This document shows positions 1-8,211 of a stretch of DNA of 18,396 nt, piece after piece. Every line of letters starts with the position of its first letter. The stretch's first letter is position 1. Under the pieces are notes generated by a model. The model did no database searches. It was not told where the DNA came from and saw only the letters and a list, made by a program, of their open reading frames with translations. The position numbers and the translations under genes were made by a program. This DNA is from Euperipatoides rowelli (taxonomy: Eukaryota > Onychophora > Udeonychophora > Euonychophora > Peripatopsidae). The stretch is taken from NCBI GenBank assembly GCA_003024985.2, contig PXIH01S0003119.1; one strand, written 5' to 3'.

Positions 1-124
1 ATTACCCTTAACTATATTTCAATGGAGTTTTAAGTATTTTATGTGGCTGGAGAAGTCTATCCCATAATATCATGCTTTAATTGAGCTCCATAAAATTAGC
101 ATAAGCTATCCAGAAGTTTGTAAT

Positions 125-1420
125 GATCCTGTAGGGTGAATTGCAAGAAAGTTGTACCAAAAAAGCTAAAAAAAATTTTTTTTTTCACATCAATATTTCA
201 AATAAAACTTTATTGCATATGAAAATGCACATATTGGTGTATTAGAAATCACAGTTGATTTAGCTTAATCATCTTTGCTTTTAGAAAATTCAGATGTATA
301 ACATAATGAAAACAAGCATTTTTGTCCCACCCTTAACTTTGTAAATATTGATTTAGATTTACTTCATTGCATGCATTCCCAAATAAATATATTTTTGTGT
401 TACTTCACTGCCTGGCAAGTTAATATACAACATACATTATTTTATCTTTAAGCCTATTACCGTATACCCACAGTTATTTAAGTTTCGGGTGGGATAAATT
501 TGTTAAAATAGAGCTATTTCTTCTTGTTATATTGATGAAAACACATATGATTTAAAGTTGCTTTAATAATAAACGGTTAAGGAATGAAATATTAATGAAG
601 ATATGAGAGTATTAATAATATTCAAACAACTAACTTTTGAAATTAAGATCACGGGTGGGACAGTTACGGGTAAGAAAAATTGAGTTTATATAATTTATTT
701 TACATGTTAAATTTATAAAATTGGACAAAAAAAATTTATTTAATAGACACAATAGTGTTCTTTATAACCTTAATTAAAATAATATTTTTGTTTAACGTAT
801 TTGAGATAAAAATTGAGTCACGAGTGAGACAACTAGCACCAAATTTTCTACATTGTCTTCTCTTAACTTGCATAAAAAATTCAGTTTGAAATATTCCTCC
901 ATAATGGCCCTCTTTTATACTAACACATTAAATTTCACTTTCATAAATGTAATTAAGTAAGGTCCAGCTTGATATACTTAGGAAATAGATTGGCTGTTAC
1001 GGGTGGGACATTTTTTTAAGTGATATATTCGCCACCCCAGTTTTAGAGCAAACAAATTAATTTTTGTTAATAAATAATAATCTTTCCCATTCAACTTGCT
1101 ACTATTATTGCAATATAGATATTTAAGAATAATTGCGATATACAGTAAATTTGTTTATTTGAAAATGCTTTATTTTCTTCAACAGAGGTCAAAGTTTGTG
1201 ATGAGTTGCATGACCACGGTTACGGATGGGACAAATTGCACATATTCCATGATGGTACTCCATAACCATTAATGTTTTGGAGATGGTTTTTGTCCTCCAA
1301 TGAGAGGAACCTCTAACAATACTATTAAATCATTTTAATCTTCTCTACTGAAGAACTGTCTGTTTCTGTGTGCAGATACATGCCACGGTATAACTTTCTT
1401 GCAAATGACCCTGTAGTCAG
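125..1420. repeat. Putative 1.3-kb repeat unit with inverted arms and spaced GGGTGGGAC motifs
   Basis: Bases 128-158 and 1387-1417 are imperfect inverted repeats of each other, about 24 of 31 positions matching and sharing an exact 13-base core AACTTTCTTGCAA. Between them the motif (GTTA)CGGGTGGGACA recurs near 324 (opposite strand), 486, 652, 821 (degenerate), 1000 and 1223, about 160-220 bp apart, with no clear similarity between the intervening stretches. I see no transposase and no obvious target-site duplication. It could be a non-autonomous DNA element, a decayed tandem array or a binding-site cluster. The arms are real in the sequence; the mobile-element reading is inference. Confidence 0.35.
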
Positions 1421-2519
1421 ATAAAATGAAACAGGCTTATGAAAGCAATATTTTCTCGAATTTTGTTTTATCATTACATTAATCTTTATCTGGGAAAAAA
1501 TGCTAAGCGGCTTGTGCATCAGGTAAAGGCAATGAATCTGTTGTTATCCAGAATGCTTCAGATTTTGTTCGTGTTTCTCAGAAGGTCATTAAGGCCACTA
1601 CTATCATGCATATCTCAGAAGACCAAATATGTAAGATATTTATTATTAGCATTGCAAAATCAATGGGAATGAGATGTGAAAGTAGTTCCTGGGATATCAA
1701 CAATTATAATTATATATGTTGCAAATAGAAAATATTTATTGAAAATTAGCTTACATTTTATAAATTTTACTAGTTTAATGCAATTTTTGCTCCAGATTGG
1801 AAAAAGTCAATTGTGACAGAACAATAAAAATTTTATTTTGTCTATAGCTTAAAAAATAGCTCAATGTTATGGGAGGCTATGTTTGATGGTAAATGATAGC
1901 TTAGCCTTAGAGAATAAATTATAATTGAGCAAATATAAATTAAATTTGTTTTGCAGTCAATAAGAAACATGGTTTATTGGAAAAATTAAAATTATTATTT
2001 TTCATTTTTAATCTTAAAAATGTTTTGATTTTCTTATATACCGTACCGTATCTATTTTTAAAATTAGACATAAAATATCTTATAATCTTAATAATTGCAA
2101 CAGTTTTAGACCTAATAAAGCATCACATTTTAAGTTAAGCATTGATGTTGGGAGTCTGTGAAAAAAATTACTATCACAGATCAGTTGTTTTGGAGATTAC
2201 TATATTTAACCCCCTTTATTTTTAAGCTATGAAGAATAAGAAATCAATTACGATCAATTTTTTTTTTTGATGAATAATATTCTCAAAACACACCTTACTG
2301 TAATAAATATTTATTTTTGCTCTTTGGCTACTCATTATAAGCTTAATTAAAGTAAGAATTTGATCTATTTTCTCAAGCTGGGTTACCAAAACTTGACTTA
2401 ATTATGATATATATTCTAAATTATCTTCAGGAATCAGCAACACCAGGGCAGCTTGAGTGACATATACCAAATTGCAATGGCAGTAGGTAAACCATGGGGG
2501 GAAATATTTACTTTCCGCT

Positions 2520-2536
2520 CCCCCCCCCCCCCCCCC
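2520..2536 (+). repeat. C17 homopolymer tract
   Basis: Seventeen consecutive C residues sit in otherwise AT-rich DNA, about 20 bases after a G6 run (accatgggggg). The length is uncertain because such tracts are prone to replication slippage and assembly error. Confidence 0.9.
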
Positions 2537-3379
2537 AATATGGCCGTCATAATGAATAATTCTCATACTGCTTATCAATAAAACATTGAGTGATTAGTTA
2601 AGATAATCACCCACTGTACTATTCATACACAGTATAAAGAATTCTTCATATTACGAGTGCAAGCCAGTATATTGAATCATCAGTAATTCAATCACCCAGC
2701 ATACTTTCAAGCACCCAAATAGGTGAGTTGCCAATCCTTAGTTGATATAACTAAAGATTGTTGCAAGTCATAGTCCTGAACAAATGATGATGAAGGGTCC
2801 AGTAATATGATAGCTTTTTCATTACTTATTAATACGATTCTAATATTGAAAACTTTTTAAAAATTTATTAGAAGATTAAGACCGTAAATACATAACTTGA
2901 TTATTCATTTAAACCCTCTGGAAATACAATACTTAAACATACATTTACCAAAATTTACAGATTTAATTATTTAAAAGTGAAATTAATTAACTTTCTAGAT
3001 AGATATATTATTTCTCAACAGATATGAACGAGATAGTAGGTGTGAGCATAACAGTTGGCCATCAAACTTCATATCTCCTTTGGCCAATAGTGTAAAGACT
3101 GTCGCTTTATTGAAATGCAGTCACTTACTCACTTTGCAGACGATTCTCTTTGCGCCGTCTAGATAATAACCATCTTCTCTTAAATCGTAAAGATAATACT
3201 TTTGATGAATTGGACCTATTAGTTGTTTAGTATTTCAAAAGAGCATCTAATTTTTGATATTTTTTCTGGGTCAAGTAGTGAGCATTTCCAAAAAAATTCT
3301 CCTTATACCTTCATGCTTGTGCAACCATTCTCCGTAGACAATTTTAATTCATGAAGGGAAATTTCCGAAACTTAGTTTA

Positions 3380-3427
3380 TTTTTGTTAAAAACTATTATA
3401 TTTTTTTTGTTAAAAATTATTATATAA
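3380..3427 (+). repeat. 24-bp tandem repeat, two copies
   Basis: The phrase TTTTTGTTAAAAA(C/A)TATTATAT occurs twice, 24 bases apart, with one substitution. It is a local duplication in AT-rich intergenic DNA with no evident function. Confidence 0.6.
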
Positions 3428-4026
3428 CTATTATTATTATTTTTTTATTTAAATATGTGGGATTATAAAGAATGTGGGACTATTTTTCTAAAGCATCCAT
3501 CTTGGGGTCCGGAAAGTAAAGTTTTGCCCTATGAGGCCGAGAAATTGAAGAAAATGTCATACTAATGATGTCAGACAATCTTGTCTAGACACCCCACCCT
3601 AAACTCCAAAAATAATAAATAAATAAATTACTCCAGAGATGTTATTTTGACCTCATCCGATGAGTCCACTCTTTTGTATATTTGCTAACTTATTCTATCG
3701 ATTGACATCAATTAGTCCAGTGTAGTAATTGCATCTTCATGTACGAGGAATCCTCTATTTCGTATATTTCTTTTGCAAGGTTATTTAAATCTTTCTTCTT
3801 TTTTTGCTTCCTACAACCTTATATCTACTCTAAATTATCTTCCTTAAATAATAGTCTATAAAAGAATATTGCATAAAACTACAGCGTTAGTCAACAAATT
3901 TAGTTTACTATGACTAAATGTGTTTTCAGAACCTTTATATTTCCTCTTGCAGGGCAAAGTTTAGAGCGGTATGTAATCCAATGGAAATTTTATGTGACCT
4001 CTGATCAAGTTAAGATTGATATATAG

Positions 4027-4256
4027 TGTAAGCATTAGACTCGCTCACCTTAGAATAGGCCATCAGGTAGCACAGTTGCATAATTGTTGTGAGCAGTCTT
4101 GAATGAGACGAAAGGCAGGAAAAGACTACTAGATGTTCAATAGTGTGATTGTATCAGAAGCATAGCCTTGATCAGGCTCATGTTCCATTTACTAATACAT
4201 TAGAGTTTGGATTATTCCAACTTATTCAATTGTATTTTTTGCCTTAATTTCTTACA
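4027..4256 (+). repeat. 5' LTR-like direct repeat
   Basis: About 230 bp, beginning TGT and ending TTACA, matching 10012-10238 at roughly 90% by eye with a few 1-2 base indels. Alignment is secure from ACTCGCTCACCTTAG (about 4038) onward; the first 11 bases are weak apart from the TGT. The next bases are a PBS-like TGGCGCAGTC, as expected just after a 5' LTR. Confidence 0.75.
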
Positions 4257-4266
4257 TGGCGCAGTC
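4257..4266 (+). other. tRNA primer-binding-site-like sequence
   Basis: TGGCGCAGTC directly follows the LTR end TTACA. TGG is the complement of a tRNA CCA end, and from memory this decamer resembles the PBS of several insect gypsy-type elements; the matching tRNA was not verified. It fixes the retroelement orientation as + and agrees with the gag remnant downstream. Confidence 0.6.
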
Positions 4267-4621
4267 AAAACAAGCTTAAATCACTCGTCAGCATGAACAT
4301 CAAGTCGATCGTTTTTATTTTTGTCTAATGGAATCGTTCAGCACGGAAAACAAAATGGCGATCACAGAAAAATTATTGTGGTTACTTGTAAATAAATGCA
4401 AAATTTTATTTTGATTTATTAATAGTCATTGTACTGTCAAAATAATAAAAAACGGAAACCAAACAAAAAGGGTATTCTGGAGATATTGAATTTTGGTGTT
4501 AGTTCCACACTTTGTCTTCATAGAATACATCAGCCATTAAAAACTGTATATTACCGGAATATCTAGGCTGAGTTTTGTCAGAAATCTATGAGTCTTGTTT
4601 ATTTAAGACAGAAAATTATTT
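4267..4621 (+). other. Retroelement leader remnant, no gene
   Basis: Untranslated-looking sequence between the PBS and the repeat array next to the viral insert. All frames are short. It contains AC-rich phrases such as cggaaaccaaac (about 4453) that resemble the adjacent repeat unit. Nothing else is recognised. Confidence 0.5.
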
Positions 4622-4730
4622 AAACAGAAACCTTAAAAATTGATCTGAAAAACAGTTAGATACAATTCAAATATTATCGAAACAGAAACCAGAAAAATTT
4701 ATCTGAAAATCAGTTACATACTGTTAATAG
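4622..4730 (+). repeat. Imperfect 58-bp tandem repeat at the left edge of the viral insert
   Basis: AACAGAAACC recurs at 4623 and 4681, exactly 58 bases apart. In both copies it is followed by an A-rich stretch, then ATCTGAAAA and a CAGTTA. A partial third unit may precede it near 4604. Similar phrases in the same orientation lie on the far side of the viral insert (7757-7840). The repeat is direct rather than inverted, so it is not a parvoviral terminal hairpin; a leader repeat of the host retroelement is more likely. Confidence 0.6.
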
Positions 4731-5478
4731 TGCGGTGTTCCGATTGGTATTTTTAACATATCCAGTGGGACCTGGTATTGCTAGTTGATATGCTTTGTTA
4801 TCAAATAGTTGTTGTTCTACGTTATACATTTGGTTTTGAGGTAGTTTAGGGAATTTAATAGTTTTTTTCAATATAATATTTTAGAGGTATTTCTTCTCTA
4901 GTCATATTGTCTATAGATGTATTCCACATATCTTGTAATTTTCTTCTAATGTTAAATGGATGACATTCTGCGTTAGAAGACATTGTGTGTTTGAACGGTT
5001 CTCTGTGAAATGTTCCGAAAATTAAGTTTTGTCCTGCTACTAAGTCATATTCTGTAACATTTGTTGCTCCGGATGTTACAATTCGTTTTCGTGTGATTGA
5101 ATTTACTTCTATTTTTAATATTCCTTGTAAATATTCCACACCTGCACATATTGGTCTTAATAGAATGTCTTTAGTTTGTGAATGATTGAAGTCAGATTTA
5201 TTGTATGCTCCTGACCAAAACGCAAGATTTAGATATGGAATGAGGTATGGGTTTTCATTTGATTCGAAATTAATATCAATATTAAATTTGTTTTTAATTA
5301 TATGATAAAATGTTTGTTTGTGGGTATTCCAAAAGTTGCTGGTATCTATGGGGTATATGTTTTGTCCGTAACCGTCTTTGATCGGCGCTTCGATTTCATT
5401 TCCTCCGGTTTCTTCGTCTTTGATTGTTGAGGTTGTAAATTTTCTCTTTTTGTTTGCAGGAGTTTCTGCTATTTCCAT
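4710..5478 (-). pseudogene. Capsid-like (VP) ORF, frameshifted and C-terminally truncated
   Basis: The ATG at 5478 opens a 207-codon frame ending at 4855. It overlaps the end of the helicase frame by 10 bases (the ATG lies inside the last helicase codons), a compact junction typical of viruses. The N-terminus has a basic NKKRK cluster suited to nuclear targeting, followed by an aromatic-rich body (NIYPIDTSNFWNTHK, PYLNLAFWSGAYN). A run of seven A residues (plus-strand T7, 4862-4868) lies just before the stop. The +1-related frame beyond it stays open and protein-like to 4710, with a Pro/Gly-containing segment, so a one-base indel is likely. Together about 255 codons remain, shorter than a full densovirus capsid, and the 3' end runs into flanking repeats. 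Identity as VP rests mainly on position, not on a recognised motif. Confidence 0.55.
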
Positions 5479-6683
5479 GCTTGTTGAATTGTTTGTTCAG
5501 GTATTGATATTTTTTGATGTGAAATAGTATTAATTTTATCTTCTTGATCAATCGTTCTTATAATTTTGTCCCAGTTTAATAAATATATTAATGCAAAATG
5601 GTAAGGATATATATTACCTGGTGGTTTGTTGATTATTTTGTTCTGTAATTTTGCTACTTGTGTATACTTGTCTTCTCTATGAAAGATTGTTTTAGAGAAG
5701 GAAAATACTTTTATTCTTTGTAGTATTTGAGACGTTTCCTCCTCATTGATGTTATTGGTTATTGGTGTTGCTGACGTTATAAATATGGGCAGTCTTTTTA
5801 TTTTTTCTTTATCTCTATGTTTAATATCGGTCTTTATTTCTGACCCTTCTAGTAGTAGTTTCCAATTACCGACATTAACCGCTGTTATCATAGGTTCCTC
5901 AAATAGTACACCGGATGCTGTTGGTAATTGATCTAAATGAAAACCATTATTGTCTCTTTCTCTAGAAACAGGTTCTAATTTAAATGTTTTGAATAAATTA
6001 TTTATTATTAGAGATTTCCCAGCGTTTGTTATTCCTTCGAGGACTAGGCCGTTTATTTTAATATATCTCATGGTTTTAATTAATTCACACCAGGCGAAGA
6101 AGAGAATTATTGATAATTTATTTTCTTCAAATAGGTAATATATCCATTGTATAATTATTTCTGTATGATTATCATATTCTGTAAATTGGTTTTCCAATAT
6201 TATTGTTAATGCTTCGGTTAAAGACATGTTTTTTAATTTAAATTGATTTTCGCTGTTATGCATTCTTATTATATGGGTTATATATGTATCCATCTGCGTG
6301 CCGAACTCGCTAAATAATTGTAATTTTTCTTCTAATGTGGTATATCGATCCCATTCTACTCTTTCTATGTTATGTTCTTTAATTTTATGGTCTATAATAT
6401 CTACCAGATTTCTAGATTTTTTACTGCCTATTCTTGATATTTTCTCTTGTTTTGTTTCGTCTATATATTGTTTACAATTGCTAGAGGCTATTAACGTGGT
6501 AGGACTTTTTAATTGTAGTAAGTCGTTGAATAATTTGTATATATTGTTTATTCCGTCAGTGTGGATTACCATATCTATCGAAAGTTTTGAAACCGTAACG
6601 GAGGAGATAATGTATGAATCCCCGTAACCACCAAATTGTTCTGCTTGAAGTAATAGCCTCTGCAACTCCCGCGCTATCGGCAT
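5469..6683 (-). CDS. NS1: Densovirus-like NS1, SF3 helicase portion
   Basis: The C-terminal half of a parvoviral NS1/Rep protein, an ATP-dependent superfamily 3 DNA helicase that acts in the nucleus in rolling-hairpin replication. Counted from the ATG at 6683 (404 aa), Walker A GITNAGKS is at residues 217-224 (bases 6035-6012), Walker B GVLFEEPMI near 258-266, a Lys/Arg-rich B'-like stretch KHRDKEKIKR near 288-297, and motif C LPIFITSATPI near 298-308. The same frame is open about 150 bases upstream, but that part has no ATG and begins outside the nickase frame. The stop lies 10 bases inside the capsid-like ORF. Frame relative to the nickase ORF is +1. No internal stop is present over 404 codons. 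Whether it is transcribed is unknown. Confidence 0.8.
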   Translation of the reverse strand: MPIARELQRLLLQAEQFGGYGDSYIISSVTVSKLSIDMVIHTDGINNIYKLFNDLLQLKSPTTLIASSNCKQYIDETKQEKISRIGSKKSRNLVDIIDHKIKEHNIERVEWDRYTTLEEKLQLFSEFGTQMDTYITHIIRMHNSENQFKLKNMSLTEALTIILENQFTEYDNHTEIIIQWIYYLFEENKLSIILFFAWCELIKTMRYIKINGLVLEGITNAGKSLIINNLFKTFKLEPVSRERDNNGFHLDQLPTASGVLFEEPMITAVNVGNWKLLLEGSEIKTDIKHRDKEKIKRLPIFITSATPITNNINEEETSQILQRIKVFSFSKTIFHREDKYTQVAKLQNKIINKPPGNIYPYHFALIYLLNWDKIIRTIDQEDKINTISHQKISIPEQTIQQAWK

Positions 6684-7668
6684 TAACGTACGAGCAAATA
6701 CTTTCTCTTGTCCGGGAGCTGTTTCCTCCTCCTCCGGCGACGCTGTAGACGAAGTGGATGTGGTCTCCGTGATTGGCGGTGATGAAACTTGGTTGTTTCT
6801 TTTTGAGGCTTGCGATGTATTTCCAGTCTGTGGCAAGGTTGTTGGCGTGGATAATGAATGTATGGTATGTTCTTTTTTTTCTCTTTGGGCTTGTTATCGT
6901 CTGCTCTGGTATTGGAGAGATCGGACTCAACGGAGGTTGTTCTTGTAACATTCGTTTCAACAATCTGGACCTCTCTGGTGTTTCTGCCCGAGTCGTAGAC
7001 GTATTGCTCCCAAACAGCATCCTCTTCGTAATCAAACGTTTCTGGATAATTGACTGTATTTTCGGAGTCATCTCTTGTGCTCGTCTCGCCGTTGGAGTTT
7101 TTGGAGGAGGTTGAGCTGCTTTTTCTCTTCCTGTGGCTATGTGGTCTAGAATTGTGTTGCATAGTGAGTGTACTATCCATGGTTTTACTATTGTATGTTT
7201 TGACTGGTATCTCTCTAGAGTTGGTCCATACAGTGTGATACACTCTATTACTTGTGAAATATTGTTTGTTAGATATTGGTTTATAAAGTTTTGTTCTGAT
7301 CCCAATTGGGTCCATGTCATGAATGGGATGTAAGATGGGGATAATACTTGAGTGAATAGTTCCTTCCTGGTTGGTTGGCTGCTTGTGTTCGTTAAACATA
7401 CGTACAGCTTCCGCATGTCGTCTACTTCCAATATCTGGAAATTGGAAGATAAGCTTTTCAAAGGTTCCGGGTATTTGGCGTAGGTGTGGATAGACGTCGT
7501 GAGTTGTTGTAACATTGTTACATATGGTTCTATAGTTGAGGTCGCTTCTGGGAGTAAATTCAGTTGAACTATGTATCTCCTCGGAGCAATAGAGATAATT
7601 GTACCAGTTGATGTTATTACTGGATATTGGTCTTTTGATATCATCTGATCTTTCCAAATCCAAGACAT
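6556..7668 (-). CDS. NS1: Densovirus-like NS1, HUH nickase (N-terminal) portion
   Basis: The N-terminal half of a parvoviral NS1: a site- and strand-specific endonuclease that cuts the viral origin through a catalytic tyrosine. I chose the ATG at 7668 (370 aa); an in-frame ATG at 7845 would add 59 residues that come from flanking repeat DNA and look non-viral. The HUH motif reads DHIHFVYS with the two histidines at residues 303 and 305 (bases 6762-6754). A later segment, FIHYLLRYGFK, about 50 residues downstream, is a candidate for the catalytic tyrosine motif. Upstream of HUH lies a low-complexity Pro/Ser/Arg linker with PKRKKR, a possible nuclear signal. The frame stops at 6556 within the helicase frame, so NS1 is now split over two overlapping frames. 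Confidence 0.7.
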   Translation of the reverse strand: MSWIWKDQMISKDQYPVITSTGTIISIAPRRYIVQLNLLPEATSTIEPYVTMLQQLTTSIHTYAKYPEPLKSLSSNFQILEVDDMRKLYVCLTNTSSQPTRKELFTQVLSPSYIPFMTWTQLGSEQNFINQYLTNNISQVIECITLYGPTLERYQSKHTIVKPWIVHSLCNTILDHIATGREKAAQPPPKTPTARRAQEMTPKIQSIIQKRLITKRMLFGSNTSTTRAETPERSRLLKRMLQEQPPLSPISPIPEQTITSPKRKKRTYHTFIIHANNLATDWKYIASLKKKQPSFITANHGDHIHFVYSVAGGGGNSSRTRESICSYVNADSAGVAEAITSSRTIWWLRGFIHYLLRYGFKTFDRYGNPH

Positions 7669-7777
7669 TGTATTCTTCTCCTGATATAAAATCGGTAAAT
7701 TCACAAATGTAGGGTTTAGACCAACAATGAATACAGCTGCACAACCTAAATTTATTAAAACAGAAACCTGAAAACAC
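6683..7777 (-). CDS. NS2-like alternative-frame ORF overlapping the NS1 nickase region
   Basis: A second frame lies entirely over the NS1 N-terminal coding region and is open for 364 codons from 7777. The first in-frame ATG is at 7399 (239 codons); the codon at 7777 is GTG, so the true start is undetermined and might need splicing. The product is Ser/Thr/Asn/Asp-rich with a strongly basic, Arg-rich C-terminus (RRRRRRK), and has no recognised domain. Its TAA stop overlaps the ATG of the helicase frame (TAATG, 6685-6681). Densoviruses commonly encode NS2 in another frame over NS1, and brevidensovirus NS2 is of similar length, from memory. It could be an incidental open frame forced by NS1 composition, so confidence is moderate. 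Confidence 0.45.
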   Translation of the reverse strand: MFSGFCFNKFRLCSCIHCWSKPYICEFTDFISGEEYNVLDLERSDDIKRPISSNNINWYNYLYCSEEIHSSTEFTPRSDLNYRTICNNVTTTHDVYPHLRQIPGTFEKLIFQFPDIGSRRHAEAVRMFNEHKQPTNQEGTIHSSIIPILHPIHDMDPIGIRTKLYKPISNKQYFTSNRVYHTVWTNSREIPVKTYNSKTMDSTLTMQHNSRPHSHRKRKSSSTSSKNSNGETSTRDDSENTVNYPETFDYEEDAVWEQYVYDSGRNTREVQIVETNVTRTTSVESDLSNTRADDNKPKEKKKNIPYIHYPRQQPCHRLEIHRKPQKETTKFHHRQSRRPHPLRLQRRRRRRKQLPDKRKYLLVR

Positions 7778-7845
7778 TTATTAACAAAACCGTTACCAGA
7801 ACAACAGAAGACCAAAACAAATAGCTGAAAAATGTTAATTGGCAT
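7757..7845 (+). repeat. Degenerate copies of the left-edge repeat at the right edge of the viral insert
   Basis: AAACAGAAACCTGAAAAC at 7757 matches the unit start at 4622, followed by an AAAACCGTTACC that parallels AAAACAGTTAGA of the left copy. A second unit near 7808 (accaaaacaaatagctgaaa) parallels accagaaaaatttatctgaa at the left. The orientation is the same on both sides. Weak further copies may occur near 8008-8036. The viral insert therefore appears to sit within one degenerate repeat array. Confidence 0.5.
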
Positions 7846-8211
7846 AACTCAGGCAGATTAGAATGTCACAGTTGACCTAATCGTAATTGATATTTTACCT
7901 GGTTAATTAATTTTAAAATGTAATTTATTGGATTTATAATTACTGAAACATTTGAAAGAGACATCCACAAATCAACATTAAATTGTAAATGTTGTCAGAC
8001 CAATTGCATCAGAAAATCAACCTTATCTGAAATGCACCACCAGTATTAACAGGAAGAAACAGTTGAAGTTCCATAACTATACAGCTTGTTAAATAAGAAC
8101 AATTATCAAAAATTCCATTTATAATTTTTTTTCTTTTTCTCAAAATTATAACAGAGGTTTATCTTTGTCATATTTTTTAATTTTATTATTATTATTATTG
8201 TCTATTGTGCC
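7846..8211 (+). other. Retroelement leader remnant upstream of gag
   Basis: No gene is seen. The stretch contains weak repeat-unit echoes and a short (ATT)n run at about 8183-8199, just before the gag start. Confidence 0.5.

Larger units (their letters stand above)
1421..4026. other. Intergenic AT-rich stretch, no supported gene
   Basis: I find no supported gene here. A 73-codon open stretch at 1507-1728 (+) has protein-like composition but no upstream ATG and no recognised family. The rest is AT-rich sequence with frequent stops in every frame. Short repeats inside it are listed separately: a C17 tract and a two-copy 24-bp tandem repeat. Confidence 0.6.
4725..7750 (-). other. Endogenous densovirus-like element (parvovirus fossil)
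   Basis: On the - strand the order is NS1 nickase part, overlapping NS2-like frame, SF3 helicase part and capsid-like ORF, which is the compact gene order of parvoviruses. HUH (HIHF), Walker A (GITNAGKS), Walker B (FEEP) and a motif C region (PIFITSATPI) can be read directly. Total NS1 length across the two frames is about 730 codons. With the alternative-frame ORF this recalls brevidensovirus-type genomes, where from memory NS1 is near 790 aa, NS2 near 360 aa and VP near 360 aa. No terminal hairpins remain. Boundaries are estimated from where viral coding stops and the flanking repeats begin. Confidence 0.8.

Noticed and set aside
1325-1519. 64-codon - strand open stretch at the right arm of the 1.3-kb unit
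   Set aside because: No recognisable domain; it covers the inverted arm and its composition is not clearly protein-like.
5746-7333. Several + strand open stretches of 60-113 codons across the viral block
   Set aside because: All are antisense shadows of the NS1/NS2-like coding frames on the - strand; none has a motif or start context.
4622-7845. Flanking repeats as viral inverted terminal hairpins
   Set aside because: The matching units on the two sides are in direct orientation and do not fold as hairpins, so they are not parvoviral ITRs.
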